The notes below the pieces were generated by a model. It was not told where the DNA came from and made no database searches. It saw nothing but the letters and a program-made list of their open reading frames with translations. The translations under genes were made by a program, and so were the position numbers. Positions 1 through 10,379 of a stretch of DNA of 64,000 nt are shown here, piece after piece. Each line of letters begins with the position of its first letter. Position 1 is the stretch's first letter. This stretch comes from Symbiodinium microadriaticum (Eukaryota; Sar; Dinophyceae; Suessiales; Symbiodiniaceae), in contig LSRX01000295.1 in the NCBI GenBank assembly GCA_001939145.1, forward strand, positions 293,557-357,556, written 5' to 3'.

Positions 1-40
<40 letters not shown>

Positions 41-79
41 CTGCTACTACTCCTGCTACTACTACTACTACTACTACTA

Positions 80-124
<45 letters not shown>

Positions 125-127
125 CTG

Positions 128-171
<44 letters not shown>

Positions 172-187
172 CCTCCTGCTGATGCTG

Positions 188-219
<32 letters not shown>

Positions 220-220
220 G

Positions 221-264
<44 letters not shown>

Positions 265-286
265 GCTACCCCTGCTGATGCTGCTG

Positions 287-317
<31 letters not shown>

Positions 318-331
318 TACTACTACTGCTA
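1..331. repeat. (ACT)n trinucleotide microsatellite
   Basis: Almost pure ACT/TAC repeat with scattered interruptions of the kind CCTGCT, GATGCTGCT and CCACCACC. It begins at the window edge, so its full length is unknown. It is open in several frames only because the unit is three bases long; no unique coding sequence is attached that I can recognise. Confidence 0.95.
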
Positions 332-1290
332 CTTTGACAGCCTCTACGACCACGGCGACGAAAATAACGACGTCTGGCAACACTTGCCTGTTCTACTCGT
401 TCTTCTTCCTGCTCCCACTAGCCACAATGATCGTACACCGCTTCCAGAAGACATCCCACTTGTTGAGTACTTCTGCCCTTGCCAGTAGCGCCTCTGAGCA
501 CAAGTTGATACTCTATAGTTCTACGACTCGATCACGCCCTAGTCTGCGCTATGTGCCTTTCAAGAAACAGATTGCCAGAGAAGAGATGACCTATCGTTCG
601 TGCTCAGGAACGAGCATTTAGAGAACCGTGACAATGTGAACATTGCAGTTATTGGGCCGCGACACACTGGGGCAAGACACACTCCCCGCCGCCGCCGCAG
701 CAGCGATAGGCGCTGCGCTGACCCCAAACCTGCTTGCAGGGACGAGGGTTCTCAATCCAATACTAGGTTCTAGAGTAACCCGTTAAGAATAAGGATACCC
801 TTTTTCCCACTATTTGGTTTTAATAACGAGACCCCAAGCCAAAAAGGGCAAAAGGGTACCACTGTGGAACCCAGAGTATAAACTGAAATTGAATCCCTTC
901 TTTTGTCTCGGACGAACCGGAAGCTTCGTTGAACGAAGTAGAAGTAGGCCTTTTTTGCCACAGAAGTACGCGCGACTGTGGGGTAGCACGATTGAAATGT
1001 GAGGCAGATGGATGGGTCTTCGATGTACTGAAATTCAATTCGTTCTTTGATAAAGGGTCAGTTGTAAAGTCAACTGTCTAGCTAAGACTATGGTCCTTTT
1101 CTTGTCATCCACCCTTCAGTCGTCAAGTACTTGCTCTCGGCATGCGACGATGACCGATCACGTGCAACTGGTCTTTTCGAACAGTCAGAGCCTTTGAACC
1201 TTGCCCTTAAACCCAACACAACCGTCATCCCAGACACAGCTTTCAGCGGGCCAAACCCTGCACGCGCCACAGCAGCCAGAAGCCCCTTCC
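332..1290. other. Unique sequence, no gene recognised
   Basis: Mixed-composition sequence between the ACT microsatellite and the first telomere-like tract. Short open stretches exist on both strands (for example 334-621 plus and 1088-1270 minus), but none shows a recognisable domain, a codon pattern that persists, or convincing splice sites. I see nothing here that can be named. Confidence 0.5.
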
Positions 1291-1295
1291 ATCCC

Positions 1296-1353
1296 TAACC
1301 CCTAAACCCCTCAACCCTAAACCCCTAAACCCTAAACCCTAAACCCCTAAACC
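1296..1353. repeat. CCCTAAA telomere-like tract
   Basis: Short run of CCCTAAA and CCCCTAAA units, the first of the telomere-type tracts that recur through the next 45 kb. Confidence 0.85.
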
Positions 1354-1518
1354 ATCGACGAGGAGCAGCATCCAGGACCTGCAGAACTGCCAGCACGCCG
1401 GCGATCTGCTGGGACCACTCCGGCTCGTGAAGGCAGTTGCCCTGGACGACTCGCAGGAGATTCTTGATCGAAGGTACTTTAAATTTTAAAGCTACTCCAG
1501 CAAGGAAAGCGTATTGCT

Positions 1519-1606
1519 TGTTATATATATATATATGTATGTATATATATATATATATAAATAGACATATCTATATATATATATATACATACATACACAT
1601 CTAAAC
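1519..1606. repeat. (TA)n-rich microsatellite with TATG/CATA arms
   Basis: Alternating TA with TATGTATG on the left and ATACATAC on the right, so the tract is itself roughly palindromic. It sits between two telomere-like tracts. Confidence 0.8.
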
Positions 1607-1722
1607 CCTACACCCCAAACCCTAAACCCTAAACCCCAAACCCTAAACCCGAAACCCTACACCCCAAACCCTAAACCCTACACCCCAAACCCTAAACCCT
1701 GCACCCCAAACCCTAAACCTAA
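1607..1722. repeat. CCCTAAA telomere-like tract
   Basis: Degenerate CCCTAAA with variants CCCCAAA, CCCTACA and CCCGAAA. Confidence 0.85.
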
Positions 1723-1800
1723 GTTCGGCGAAATCTCGCTCCAACCCTGATAGGGCTTCGTCAATCCAAGGCCTGGGCTGCTCGTCTTTTGGAACAACTT

Positions 1801-2118
1801 AGGGCTTTGGGTTTAGGGGTTTAGTGGTTTAGGGTTTAGGGGTTTAGGGTTTAGGGGTTTTGGGGTTTGGGGTTTAGGGCTTTGGGTTTAGGGGTTTAGG
1901 GTTTAGTGGTTTAGGGTTTAGGGTTTAGGGTTCAGGGGTTTAGGGTTTAGTGGTTTAGGGTTTAGGGCTTTGGGTTTAAGGGTTTAGGGTTTAGGGCTTT
2001 GGGTTTAGGGGTTTAGGGTTTAGTGGTTTAGGGTTTAGTGGTTTAGGGTTTAGTGGTTTAGGGTTTAGGGGTTTTGGGGTTTAGTGGTTTAGGGGTTTAG
2101 GGGTTTAGGGGTTTAGGA
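1801..2118. repeat. TTTAGGG telomere-like tract, opposite orientation
   Basis: About 300 bases of TTTAGGG, TTTAGGGG and TTTAGTGG units, in the opposite orientation to the tracts at 1,296-1,722. A local pattern (GGGTTTAGTGG then GGGTTTAGGGCTTTGG) recurs, suggesting slippage or duplication of larger units inside the tract. Confidence 0.9.
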
Positions 2119-2650
2119 AACTGTTGAAGACTTGCTTGTCTAGGCTGGGTTCTTGTTGGGGGGATATATTTATTTAAGTTACCATAATGGGGATCTATAG
2201 CAAACAAAATAAGAACCCATTAAGCCTTGATGGGTCGGAGTTAAAGTTCTCGGGACTTCTCCCCTGTCGGTGGCACCCGCTGAAACCCTACATCCCACAC
2301 TGGGAAGGTTGTGTTTACGTGGGCATCAGGGCGGCACCAGGCTTCTCTAACACATATGAGAAACACAGTGCAACCGCAAAACTCCCTGAACTCTGGGAGT
2401 GTGGCTTGCATGCTATCCGAGCTGTCTCCAATACAATGCGATGACATGCCGCTGTTGCTGCCGTTCCTACTACGTGGACTAACTTGTCGTTGATGTCTCT
2501 GAAAGTACTGCAAAGCGCTGGCGGAACTATTGGTGTTACAGCTACTGACGGTTGTGATGATGCTCTGGCAGCCAATGCTGAGGCTCGGGATAGTGGCAAG
2601 ACACATCCTTGTTAGTCTCGCTGCAAAAAAAAGCGGGACGGTTAACGGTT
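2119..2650. other. Unique sequence, no gene recognised
   Basis: Non-repetitive stretch. Overlapping open frames occur on both strands (2187-2444 plus, 2241-2606 minus) but neither has a recognisable motif. I cannot choose a coding strand. Confidence 0.45.
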
Positions 2651-2664
2651 AGTCACTCCCAATG

Positions 2665-3115
2665 CAGTGGCTTCTGCTACTACTGCTACTGCAAATTACT
2701 ACGACGGGGACGACCAGCATGACGACGACTGACCACCACTGAACAACCACTACCAGTACCACTGCTACTGCCGCTACCACTGCCACTACCACGACCACGA
2801 TCACGACCACCACTGTCACTGCCACCACCACCGCCAATACCACTACCGCCAGGACCATCACCACCATCACGCCGAACCACACCCACACCGCCACCGCCCC
2901 AGCTGCCGCCACAGCCACCGACCTACACCACCACCACCACCACCACCACCACCACCACAACTACCACTACGCACTACCCACTACCCACTACCCACTCCCA
3001 CTCCCACTCCCACTCCCACTCCCACCACCACCACTAACACCGCCAACCACCAGCACCACCAGTACTACGGGTATCTCCAGTGCCACCAGTAGCACCAGTA
3101 CCACCAGATGTTGAA
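2665..3115. repeat. CCACTAC/CCACCA-type cryptic trinucleotide repeat
   Basis: Threonine-codon-like (ACN/CCA) simple sequence: ACTACTGC, then ACCACTACC variants, a pure CCA run near 2,928-2,956, a CACTACC run, and a CACTCC hexamer run near 2,996-3,024. It is a composite of several related microsatellites rather than one array. Confidence 0.85.
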
Positions 3116-3756
3116 TTGTCATGCATCGTTGTTGGTTTTGGAACTTTGAAACTTCACGCGCAGCATATACAGGGCCTTTATAAATGATAAGTTGATTAGA
3201 TAGTGTAACTGTAGCAAGGAGCCATAAGAAATACAATTGACAATTGTTCATGCCCTTTTATTACGACGAGCCCGAACCCAACTCCATCTGCAAGGCCTTC
3301 TTGTACGCATTGCCGAACGAAAATCGCCCGTGTCCGCGATTGTCACTGAAGCCGAACTCCTGGCTTCGGTGTAGGGAAGGGTTCAGGGTTTGCGAGTTTG
3401 GGGTCTAAGGCTTAGGGTTTATAGGGTCCAGGATGTAGGATTTGAGGCTTAGTGCCTGGGGCCTAGAGTTTGCGGATTGGGGTGTACCGTGTACCTGTGG
3501 TCCAAAAGATCTACACGCTTTAAGGAACCGATTTAGAGAAAGCATAGTAAGGAGCCCTAAACACCTTTCCGGTTACCGCCAGGGTTCGGGGATTTTTGGG
3601 CTTAGGGTTTCAGGGTTTAGGGTTTACGGGTCTAGGGTTTCGGAGGTAGACTTTGGGTGGCTTCTAGGGGCTATAGGGGGCCCAGGATGAGGGTCGTGGT
3701 TGTTGGTTTTCAGTAATTAGACTTGTAGATGGGTTTAGCGTTTAGGGTTTACCTGG

Positions 3757-3837
3757 GCCCTGAAGAACCTACCTGTTTAGGGCTCCTTAATATGATTTCG
3801 TTACATAAGTCCTTAAAAATGTACGGTTCTTTGAGGT
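3757..3837. mobile_element. Hairpin element, family PE13
   Basis: Imperfect palindrome whose left arm carries CCCTGAAGAACCTACCT and whose right arm carries its inverse around GTACGGTTCTTTGAGG. It is related to better copies at 22,680, 22,903 and 28,766. Confidence 0.5.
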
Positions 3838-4328
3838 TAAGGTACAGTAGGGTTTACGCGTTCAGGGCAAGGAAGTATCGGTTTTGTTCTTCGGGGACTT
3901 GGAGAAGAAGATGCCCGGACAAAATTACGGCAGCGGAGTTTAGGTTTAGGGTTTAGGGTTCAGGGTTTACCCCAACGGTGAAGTGCTCGAAAACCGAAGC
4001 CCCAAAGCCCTGATCCCTAGACCTTTGTAGAACCCTGAAAGGAGTTGTTAAAGCAAGCCTTGCAGGAGTCATTAAGGGAGCCCACAAAGGAACTCATGAA
4101 GGAACCCCCCTGCAGATGCCATAAAGCAACCCATCAGAGAAATCCAAGCCCTCAACCCCCTTAAACCCCTAAACCCTAAACATAGGGTTTAGGGTTTAGG
4201 GTTTAGGAGTTAGGGGTTTAGGGTTTAAGATTCAGGTTTAAAGGTTTAGGGTTTAGGGTTTGGAGACACGATCTTCCATGCCAAGGCTTCAGGCTTCTTT
4301 GAGGGATCCTCTCAGTGTTCGTCTATGT

Positions 4329-4446
4329 TAGAGGGAAACTGCAGGTGGGGAGTTTAGGGTGTATAGGGCTTCTATAAGGCTTCTATAAGGTATATAGACC
4401 TTCTACAAGGCTCCTATAACGGTAACTACCCACCTGAAAATGTCCG
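4329..4446. mobile_element. Hairpin element, family PE7, copy without insert
   Basis: Arms are CTGCAGGTGGGGAGTT and AACTACCCACCTGAAAATG, with an internal duplicated GGCTTCTATAA. A second copy at 44,375-44,557 is closely similar apart from about 68 extra telomere-like bases in the middle. Confidence 0.75.
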
Positions 4447-5106
4447 AGACTAGGGGTTAACTTTCCGGTTGGCGCATTTAAGGGTTAGGGTCTAGGCTTA
4501 AGGGGATCAGGTTTCGAGTTCGAGGGTTCATAAATGTCAGTTTTTTTCGGAGCCCCACATTCTTGAAACTCACAGACTTTTAAGTGCAAACTTTAAACTT
4601 CACACCCTGAGGCTGTTTCGAATTCAGTGCTCAGCGACGTCAGGCTCTGGGTAACACTGGACTCTGATGTAAGCTACCCTTACCAGTATGGGAATTTCAG
4701 AGTTTCAGAAAATCGGGGGCCATGAGTATAGACTCTACACATCCAAGGCCCTAAACCCTGAACCCTGTGAACTGTAGAAGCTCTAAACCCTGAACCCTAT
4801 AAACCCTAAATCCAAAAAACCCCTATAGACCCTATAAACCCCATAGACCCTACAAGCCATGTAAGCCCTATAAGCCCTGGAATACCCTATAGACCCTATA
4901 AACCCTAAACCCTCCTGAAGAAACCTTTAAGTCCACATTGGCTAATGCATGGACCTCAAGGGTTGGAAGAGGCGCAAAATTGTAGCAGTGCAGGGGCTAA
5001 GAGAGAGTTTCTGAGGGCCTAGGGTTTAGGGCTTGGGGGTTAGGGGCTTAGGGGATTTAGGGCTTAGGGGGGTTTAGGGCTTAGGGGATTAGGGGCTTAG
5101 GGCTTT

Positions 5107-5200
5107 AGAGGTTCATGGGCAGTTATAAGTAGAGCCCCTTGATTTGGGTTATAGTTACCGTTGCCCTACTTATAACCCCTAATTTAGAGCTTGGGGAGAT
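5107..5200. mobile_element. Hairpin element, family PE8, degraded copy
   Basis: Left arm GAGGTTCATGGGCAGTTATAAG is preserved. The right arm retains CTACTTATAACCCC but lacks the CCATGAACCTCC end present in the copies at 9,783 and 38,946. Confidence 0.5.
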
Positions 5201-5457
5201 GCCGACCCCCTGGTTTAAAAAGTGCTGCTTCTGCCCCTACTGTTCACACTGCCGCTGTGGCTACTATTGGTTTAGGGTTTAGGGTTTAGGGTTATTGTTC
5301 TCGCTGTGATGTAACCTACTATGATTATTTGACAGACGTAAAGACTTTAGAATCTAGATGCTTGAGTGCGAACACTTTTCAATGGCACCAACAACAACGA
5401 AAACGACAAGAAGGACGGTATCAGCAACAACGGCAACACTCAGAACTCCAACAGCAC

Positions 5458-5460
5458 CAG

Positions 5461-5517
<57 letters not shown>

Positions 5518-5526
5518 CAACAACAA

Positions 5527-5565
<39 letters not shown>

Positions 5566-5590
5566 AGCAACAACAACGCCAACAACAGCA
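5458..5590. repeat. (CAG)n-(CAA)n-(CTG)n inverted microsatellite
   Basis: A pure AGC/CAG run (about 5,460-5,510) is followed by a short CAA run and then by a pure GCT/CTG run (about 5,528-5,564), ending in CAGCAACAACAACG. The CAG and CTG blocks are complementary, so one strand can fold into a long hairpin with the CAA loop. Open frames through it encode only homopolymers (Q, A, L) and are not evidence of a gene. Confidence 0.9.
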
Positions 5591-6194
5591 GCAATAAAAG
5601 GCCTGATAGTATCCATAGCGGTTACTGTAGCAGTGGGTGATACATTCCTAAAAACATCGTATGTGACTGTAACGGATGAAACCGTCCACACAAGTCGCCG
5701 TCCTACTTCTACTGCTGGAATCAGCTACAGTACCTGTTGCAGTAGTGCATGAAACTTGTGTCGTAACAAGACTAAACATACTCTAGACTCTGGACCCTTC
5801 GAAGTGAAACTGCTCTTTTCTGTCGAAGGGTCCTCGACCTGCTGGTGCAACCGTTGACAGCCCTTCTTCCAGATCTCGACTGTCTCGCGTGCAAGCACCT
5901 GGGGGTGAATTCAAAACGTTTGGGCATGGTTGGCTTGGATTCTCCAGTCTCGTCTCTTCGCTCCATGCGCGCTTGTGGAATTTTCGCTTGACTAATGCTG
6001 GCCGGCTCTACAACTGGAGCTATGCCCTAAGAGAAGTCGCCCCTTACATTGAAAGGCTTCCTTATCCATCTTTTCACTCGTCATTACTTCATTTTTGCCT
6101 AGTCATCGAAGCTGGATCAACAACTTCTGTGATCATCCAAGACTGCTGCTGGTTTCTCTGGCAAGAACATACCTATAGTTGTAATTATGCCACA
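5591..6194. other. Unique sequence, no gene recognised
   Basis: Non-repetitive stretch with open frames at 5772-5966 minus and 5889-6209 plus. No domain or splice pattern could be recognised in either. Confidence 0.45.
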
Positions 6195-6293
6195 TGTTTC
6201 CGAAATTAGGGGACCCTAATATAGTACCCTGAATAGTAGGATCCTTCTTATACGGACCCCAAATTAAGGTACCCTAGTTTGCGGAAACTCCCA
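6195..6293. mobile_element. Hairpin element, family PE5
   Basis: Arms TGTTTCCGAAATTAGG and GCGGAAACTCCCA with TA immediately to the right. A better copy lies at 39,478-39,583 with the same internal order (GGACCCTAATATAG, ATAGTAGGATCCT, GGACCCCAAATTAAGGTACC). Confidence 0.75.
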
Positions 6294-6650
6294 TACAGCC
6301 GTAAACCCTAAACCCAGAATTGGAGACATCTGGTTCCGTGCCCATCACAGCATCAAGTGCGGCGGAGTTGGGAGCTCTCATCAAAAACCCCAAGCCTTTT
6401 ATAAGTTACATTTAACGTAGCCAGGAAATGGAGGATTTAATCAAGGGATACAGGGCCGGGAGTCTCGAGATATTTAGGGCTTCGGGCTTAGGGTTTGGGG
6501 TTTGGGTTCAGGGTACAAGGCCAGGAGCACCCGACAGAAACCCGGCGAACTACCCAAAATAATCTCTAAACGAACCGTAAATTCATCGAAACTCATGTTA
6601 GACAATGCCAATAAACCCTAAACCTGAAACCCTAAGACTTAGAGACCTTA

Positions 6651-6758
6651 CCCTAAGGGTCCATGTAGCCAAATAAATATACTTTGGCCTTAAGGTAGTC
6701 CCTATTTGGGTACTTTGGGGCCTATGTATATCTATTTGGCTACATGGACCCTTAAGGT
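6651..6758. mobile_element. Hairpin element, family PE1
   Basis: Terminal inverted repeats of about 25 bp (CCCTAAGGGTCCATGTAGCC and its inverse GGCTACATGGACCCTTAAGG), flanked by TA at 6,649-6,650 and 6,759-6,760. The interior reads ACTTTGGCCTTAAGGTAG and GGGTACTTTGGGGCC. It is too short to encode anything and is a non-autonomous element. Confidence 0.85.
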
Positions 6759-7161
6759 TAGTATTCTTTTTTTTAACAAGCCGTGGTGCAGACGGAAGGA
6801 TGCAAATCCCGTGCTGGAGGACGGCGTCGCGGGCACGTTCGGGCCACGCCTGACGAGCGATCGCGATTTACAGAGGTTAGTTGGTTATATAGCTTAGTTG
6901 CTGAGTTCATAAGCAAAAAATGTACACTTTTTGTTCTATACGGGATCATGTTATCCCAAAAAGTTTAAGTGTAGTAATTCAGCTAATCATGACGATAATA
7001 ATCCAGCTGTTAGAGAGTGGGGGCCATATCCAAAGACTAGGGTTTTGAAGCTAAACCCTACTATATTTCTATTGGGACTGTCAGGGAATAATGTTACTGA
7101 TTCTTTGGGCTTCTATAGTAGCACGGGACAGCCGGGATCTGGACGATTCATAGCTTCACTC

Positions 7162-7384
7162 TCCCAAAGGCTCCATGTACCCATATAGTATATACTTAGG
7201 CCTTAGAAGGGGTTCCTATATCCCTAAGGGTCCATGTAGCCAAATAGATATACATAGGCCCCAAAGTACCCCAAATAGGGACTACCTTAAGGCCAAAGTA
7301 TATTTATTTGGCTACATGGACCCTCAGGGATACAGGTACTTCAGGGTCCGAGTATATACTATCTGGGTACATGGAGCCTTCGGG
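7162..7384. mobile_element. Hairpin element PE1b interrupted by a nested PE1
   Basis: Outer arms are TCCCAAAGGCTCCATGTACC and GGTACATGGAGCCTTCGGG. The middle is interrupted at 7,219-7,332 by a complete PE1 element. An uninterrupted copy of the outer element is at 7,821-7,931, which gives the empty-site sequence CCTATACAGG. Confidence 0.9.
7221..7330. mobile_element. PE1 hairpin element inserted in PE1b, TA duplication
   Basis: This 110-bp element has termini TCCCTAAGGGTCCATGTAGC and GCTACATGGACCCTCAGGGA, with a single mismatch across 26 arm bases. TA stands at 7,219-7,220 and 7,331-7,332, where the empty paralogue has one TA. This is direct sequence evidence for insertion at TA with target duplication, the mark of Tc1/mariner-type transposition. 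Confidence 0.93.
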
Positions 7385-7539
7385 TCTGATTGCTCCCTAC
7401 ATAGCGCTGCCACGCCATGGCCGCTATGGCCCTCAGCAGGCGTCAGTGGTTTAGGGTTTAGGGTTTTGGGGTTTTCGGGTTTAGGGTTTTGGGTTTTCGG
7501 GTTTAGGGTTTCGGGTTTAGGGTTTAGGGGGTTCAAGCT

Positions 7540-7815
7540 GAATCATGATAAAACGCGAGAGCAGCCTTTACCTCGTGACACGGAGAACCTGGGTAGACAT
7601 GCCTGGTCCACGGGCTCCAGCGAAAGTCCTGTGCAGGTTTGCGGATCTTAACAGGTAGGCGGATCTTAACTATCTGTGCAGATCTGCGTGGGTAAGACTC
7701 CTGATCATCCTGGATGGCAGGCGCAGAGCGCGAGCCATTGCAAAACAAAAATTCTCCGTGGTGCAGCGCCCCTCTTCGCCGGACTTGTAGACTGTGCGAA
7801 ACATTCACAGAGTGC
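7540..7815. other. Unique island, no gene recognised
   Basis: Short non-repetitive island between the nested hairpin and the next PE1b copy. Open frames exist on both strands but no family was recognised. Confidence 0.4.
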
Positions 7816-7820
7816 AGTAT

Positions 7821-7931
7821 TCCCAAAGGCTCCATGTACCCATATAGTATATACTTAGGCCTTACAGGGGTTCCTATACAGGTACTTTAGGGTCTGAGTA
7901 TATACTATCTGGGTACATGGAGCCTTCGGGA
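7821..7931. mobile_element. Hairpin element PE1b, uninterrupted copy
   Basis: Arms TCCCAAAGGCTCCATGTACC and GGTACATGGAGCCTTCGGGA enclose a short centre (GGGGTTCCTATACAGGTAC). It serves as the empty-site reference for the nested insertion at 7,221-7,330. Confidence 0.9.
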
Positions 7932-8083
7932 TTCTGACATTTCAGGGTGGCAGGCGTGACATCCTCAGCACCGGCCAACCAGCAATGAAGCTGAAGTTTG
8001 CGCTCCGGGCTTAGTGCCGAGAACGCCGTGTCTGCAACCCTGCAATGTCAGGGGAGTTTCCTCTGCCTAGTGCTGTGCACAGA

Positions 8084-8192
8084 CCCAAAGGGTCCATGTA
8101 CTTATATAGTATATACTTTGCCCCCAAAGTACCTATACAGGGCCCACTTCAAGGCCAAAGTATATGCTATTTAGGTACATGGACCCTTAGGG
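8084..8192. mobile_element. Hairpin element, family PE1
   Basis: Arms CCCAAAGGGTCCATGTACTT and AGGTACATGGACCCTTAGGG, centre ACTTTGCCCCCAAAGTACC. Sequence is intermediate between PE1 and PE1b. Confidence 0.82.
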
Positions 8193-8640
8193 AGAGCTGC
8201 AAGTCGCACACCGAGCTTGCGCGAGGGGGCGCTGCACCATCGACGATGCAGATTCGTTACTTTGCTTGGCCAAAGAATCTGCATGTTATTCAATTGTGCA
8301 ACGGCTGCTGCTCCCAATTGCAATGCCAAGAACAGGCAGAGGGTAGCAGGAGCAACCCTTGACCCTAAAGCCGTAAACCCTAAACCCTACACCCCTAAAC
8401 CCTAAACCCTAAACCCCTGAACCCCTAAACCCTAAACCCCTAAACCCTAAACGCCCAAACCCACCAGCCTCCGTCCACGGATGAACCATGATCTGCCCTT
8501 CCAGGTTCGACAGCAGCGTGCCTCGCTGGACGTCGGAAGGGTTTTATAGTATAGTGTACCTTCCTTTTAATGGGGTCCTTTAAGGCTTCTATATAAGGGT
8601 ACCATATAAGGGTACCATAAGGGTTAAGCGTTTAGGGTTT

Positions 8641-8746
8641 AAGGGTCCATGTACCTAAATAGGACATACTTTGGCCTTAATGGTAGTCCCTATTTGGGTA
8701 CTTTGGGGCCAAAGCATATACTATTTGGGTACATGGACCCTTAGGG
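8641..8746. mobile_element. Hairpin element, family PE1
   Basis: Arms AAGGGTCCATGTACCTAAAT and ATTTGGGTACATGGACCCTT, interior TTGGCCTTAATGGTAGTCCC as in the other PE1 copies. Confidence 0.83.
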
Positions 8747-9018
8747 ATAGTTTGTAACTGTCGGGTTTCGATAAGCATTCCTGTAGGGGTTCAAGGGGCG
8801 GATCTGACTAGCATTCTTGTTAAAAGAAAGGTGCTACAGGGGCATTATTCGACAAGTGGGCGAAAGCTGTTCTATAAGATATCATAGGAGTACTGATAGG
8901 TTTTAGGAAAAGTGCTGCTACTTATGATGGACAATCATACCAAGTAGCAAAACACGACTTTACAGAAGTCTCTGTCTGCTGCACGGACGCAGCGGCCGGC
9001 CTAGACTAGACACTACAC

Positions 9019-9135
9019 TCCCAAAGGGTCCTATGTACTGTTATGGTGGGGGGATACTCCCCCAAAAATCATAATAGTAGCTCCTAATATAGTAACCCTA
9101 CATGCTACTATATAGGTATATAGGACCCTTTGGGA
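9019..9135. mobile_element. Hairpin element, family PE1c
   Basis: Arms TCCCAAAGGGTCCTATGTAC and TATATAGGACCCTTTGGGA match over the terminal 16 bases. The interior (GGGGGATACTCCCCCAAAAATC, then CCTAATATAGTAACCCTACAT) is also seen, degraded, at about 14,425-14,482 and 16,360-16,435. Confidence 0.82.
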
Positions 9136-9782
9136 CTGCAAAGCTACAGCACGCCCTGAAGCTTAGACAACGATAATGCCGAGACCCCGATAAACATGTC
9201 ATGCTTGAGGCACTGGCGGTACATAGTATAGTAGCCCGTATCGTTCTTGTAGGAGGAGGAGGGACAGCAAGAGTCACCATTTATTACTATCAACATTTTG
9301 CAGCAAGTCCTACACCCGGACAGTCACCCAAACTAGAGACTCTTCGTGCTCTGGGCGTTTGGAAAACAAGTTGGCTTCTCGTGGTCTCTGCATCTGCAAG
9401 CTACTGCATGGCTTAAGGAAGTGAGCCCACTGTTCACCACCGACATGTCAGGTGCAAGAACCAAAGGACAGCCCTTAAGTCTAAACCCTAAGCCCTAAAC
9501 CCCAGCAAACCTTGTACAAACAAGACCGAACTCCGTCAGAACGCGGCAGCAGAAGGGCATTTTTGCAGGTTTCGGGTTCAGGAACCCTAAACCCTAAACT
9601 TTACACCCTAAACCCTAAATAAAAGGAGTTTAGGGTCTAGAAGGCGTTGTTACTTAGAGTTTAGGGGTCAAATGACGATCTTCAGGTGCGAAGCCGGACA
9701 ATCGAACATCGCACATTTTCAAGTCGCTGCCTACTCCATAAACCCTCAGCCCGCGAGCCCCTGTTTAGGGGTTTAGGGTTTA

Positions 9783-9893
9783 TTTGGAGGTTCATGGTTA
9801 GGGGTTTTAAGTAGGGTAACTGTAATTATAACCCAACTTAGGGGAATTATAACTCTACTTCTAACTACCCATGAACCTCCAAGTACGGACCCT
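9783..9893. mobile_element. Hairpin element, family PE8, TA-flanked
   Basis: Arms TTTGGAGGTTCATGG and CTACCCATGAACCTCCAAG with TA on both sides (9,781-9,782 and 9,894-9,895). A right-arm fragment of the same family follows at about 9,930-9,960 (CTAACTACCCAGGAACCTCC), apparently a partial duplication. Confidence 0.82.
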
Positions 9894-10379
9894 AAATCCA
9901 TCACCCTCAAGCCCACAAGCCCTATAACTATACTTCTAACTACCCAGGAACCTCCAACTAGGGACCCTAAATCCCTAAACCCTAAACCCAAATTAGGGGA
10001 ATTATAACTCTACTTCTTAAATCCATCAGCTCCTAGATCCGACCCAAGCCCCTGCTCGGAGTCCCGCAGGACCCCACTGCCCTCAATCGCACGGTTTAGG
10101 GTTTCGGGCTTAGGGTTCACATTCCTTAAACTGGGCTTTGAAGTAACCAAAGGACCCTAAAAGGGAGCCTGATGTTGAGAACTACCCACTTACAGTCCAA
10201 TTTCACGGGCGTCCCAATGTCCAAAACCCTACCAGGGATCCCCAAATCTACTGTTTCAGGGCTGATCTCCTAGTCTGTTGGGATGCCGATACCGGAATAC
10301 ACACCAAAGCCTTCCTTTTACCTAATAAACTACGCCGACAGCTCTCAATCTGAACCTGAACCCCTAAATCCCGATTCCC

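Larger units (their letters stand above)
3116..5330. repeat. Degenerate TTTAGGG/CCCTAAA landscape with hairpins
   Basis: Mostly decayed telomere-like heptamers in both orientations (near-canonical at 3,944-3,962, 4,190-4,262, 5,016-5,080 and 5,270-5,292) separated by short unique sequence and hairpin elements at 3,757, 4,329 and 5,107. No coding region seen. Confidence 0.7.

Noticed and set aside
1296..2118. A true chromosome end or a telomere-telomere fusion
   Set aside because: Tracts are short, degenerate and switch orientation repeatedly across 45 kb; the CCCTAAA-then-TTTAGGG order here is not the head-to-head order of an end fusion.
2649..2960. Minus-strand ORF of W/V-rich peptide
   Set aside because: Pure product of the CCA/ACC simple repeat.
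5329..5752. Overlapping ORFs of 79-128 codons rich in Q, S, A or L
   Set aside because: They are translations of the CAG/CAA/CTG microsatellite in different frames, with no unique coding sequence attached.
7175..7651. 158-codon ORF
   Set aside because: It runs through two transposon hairpins and a TTTAGGG tract; the peptide has a repeat-derived GLGFRV pattern.
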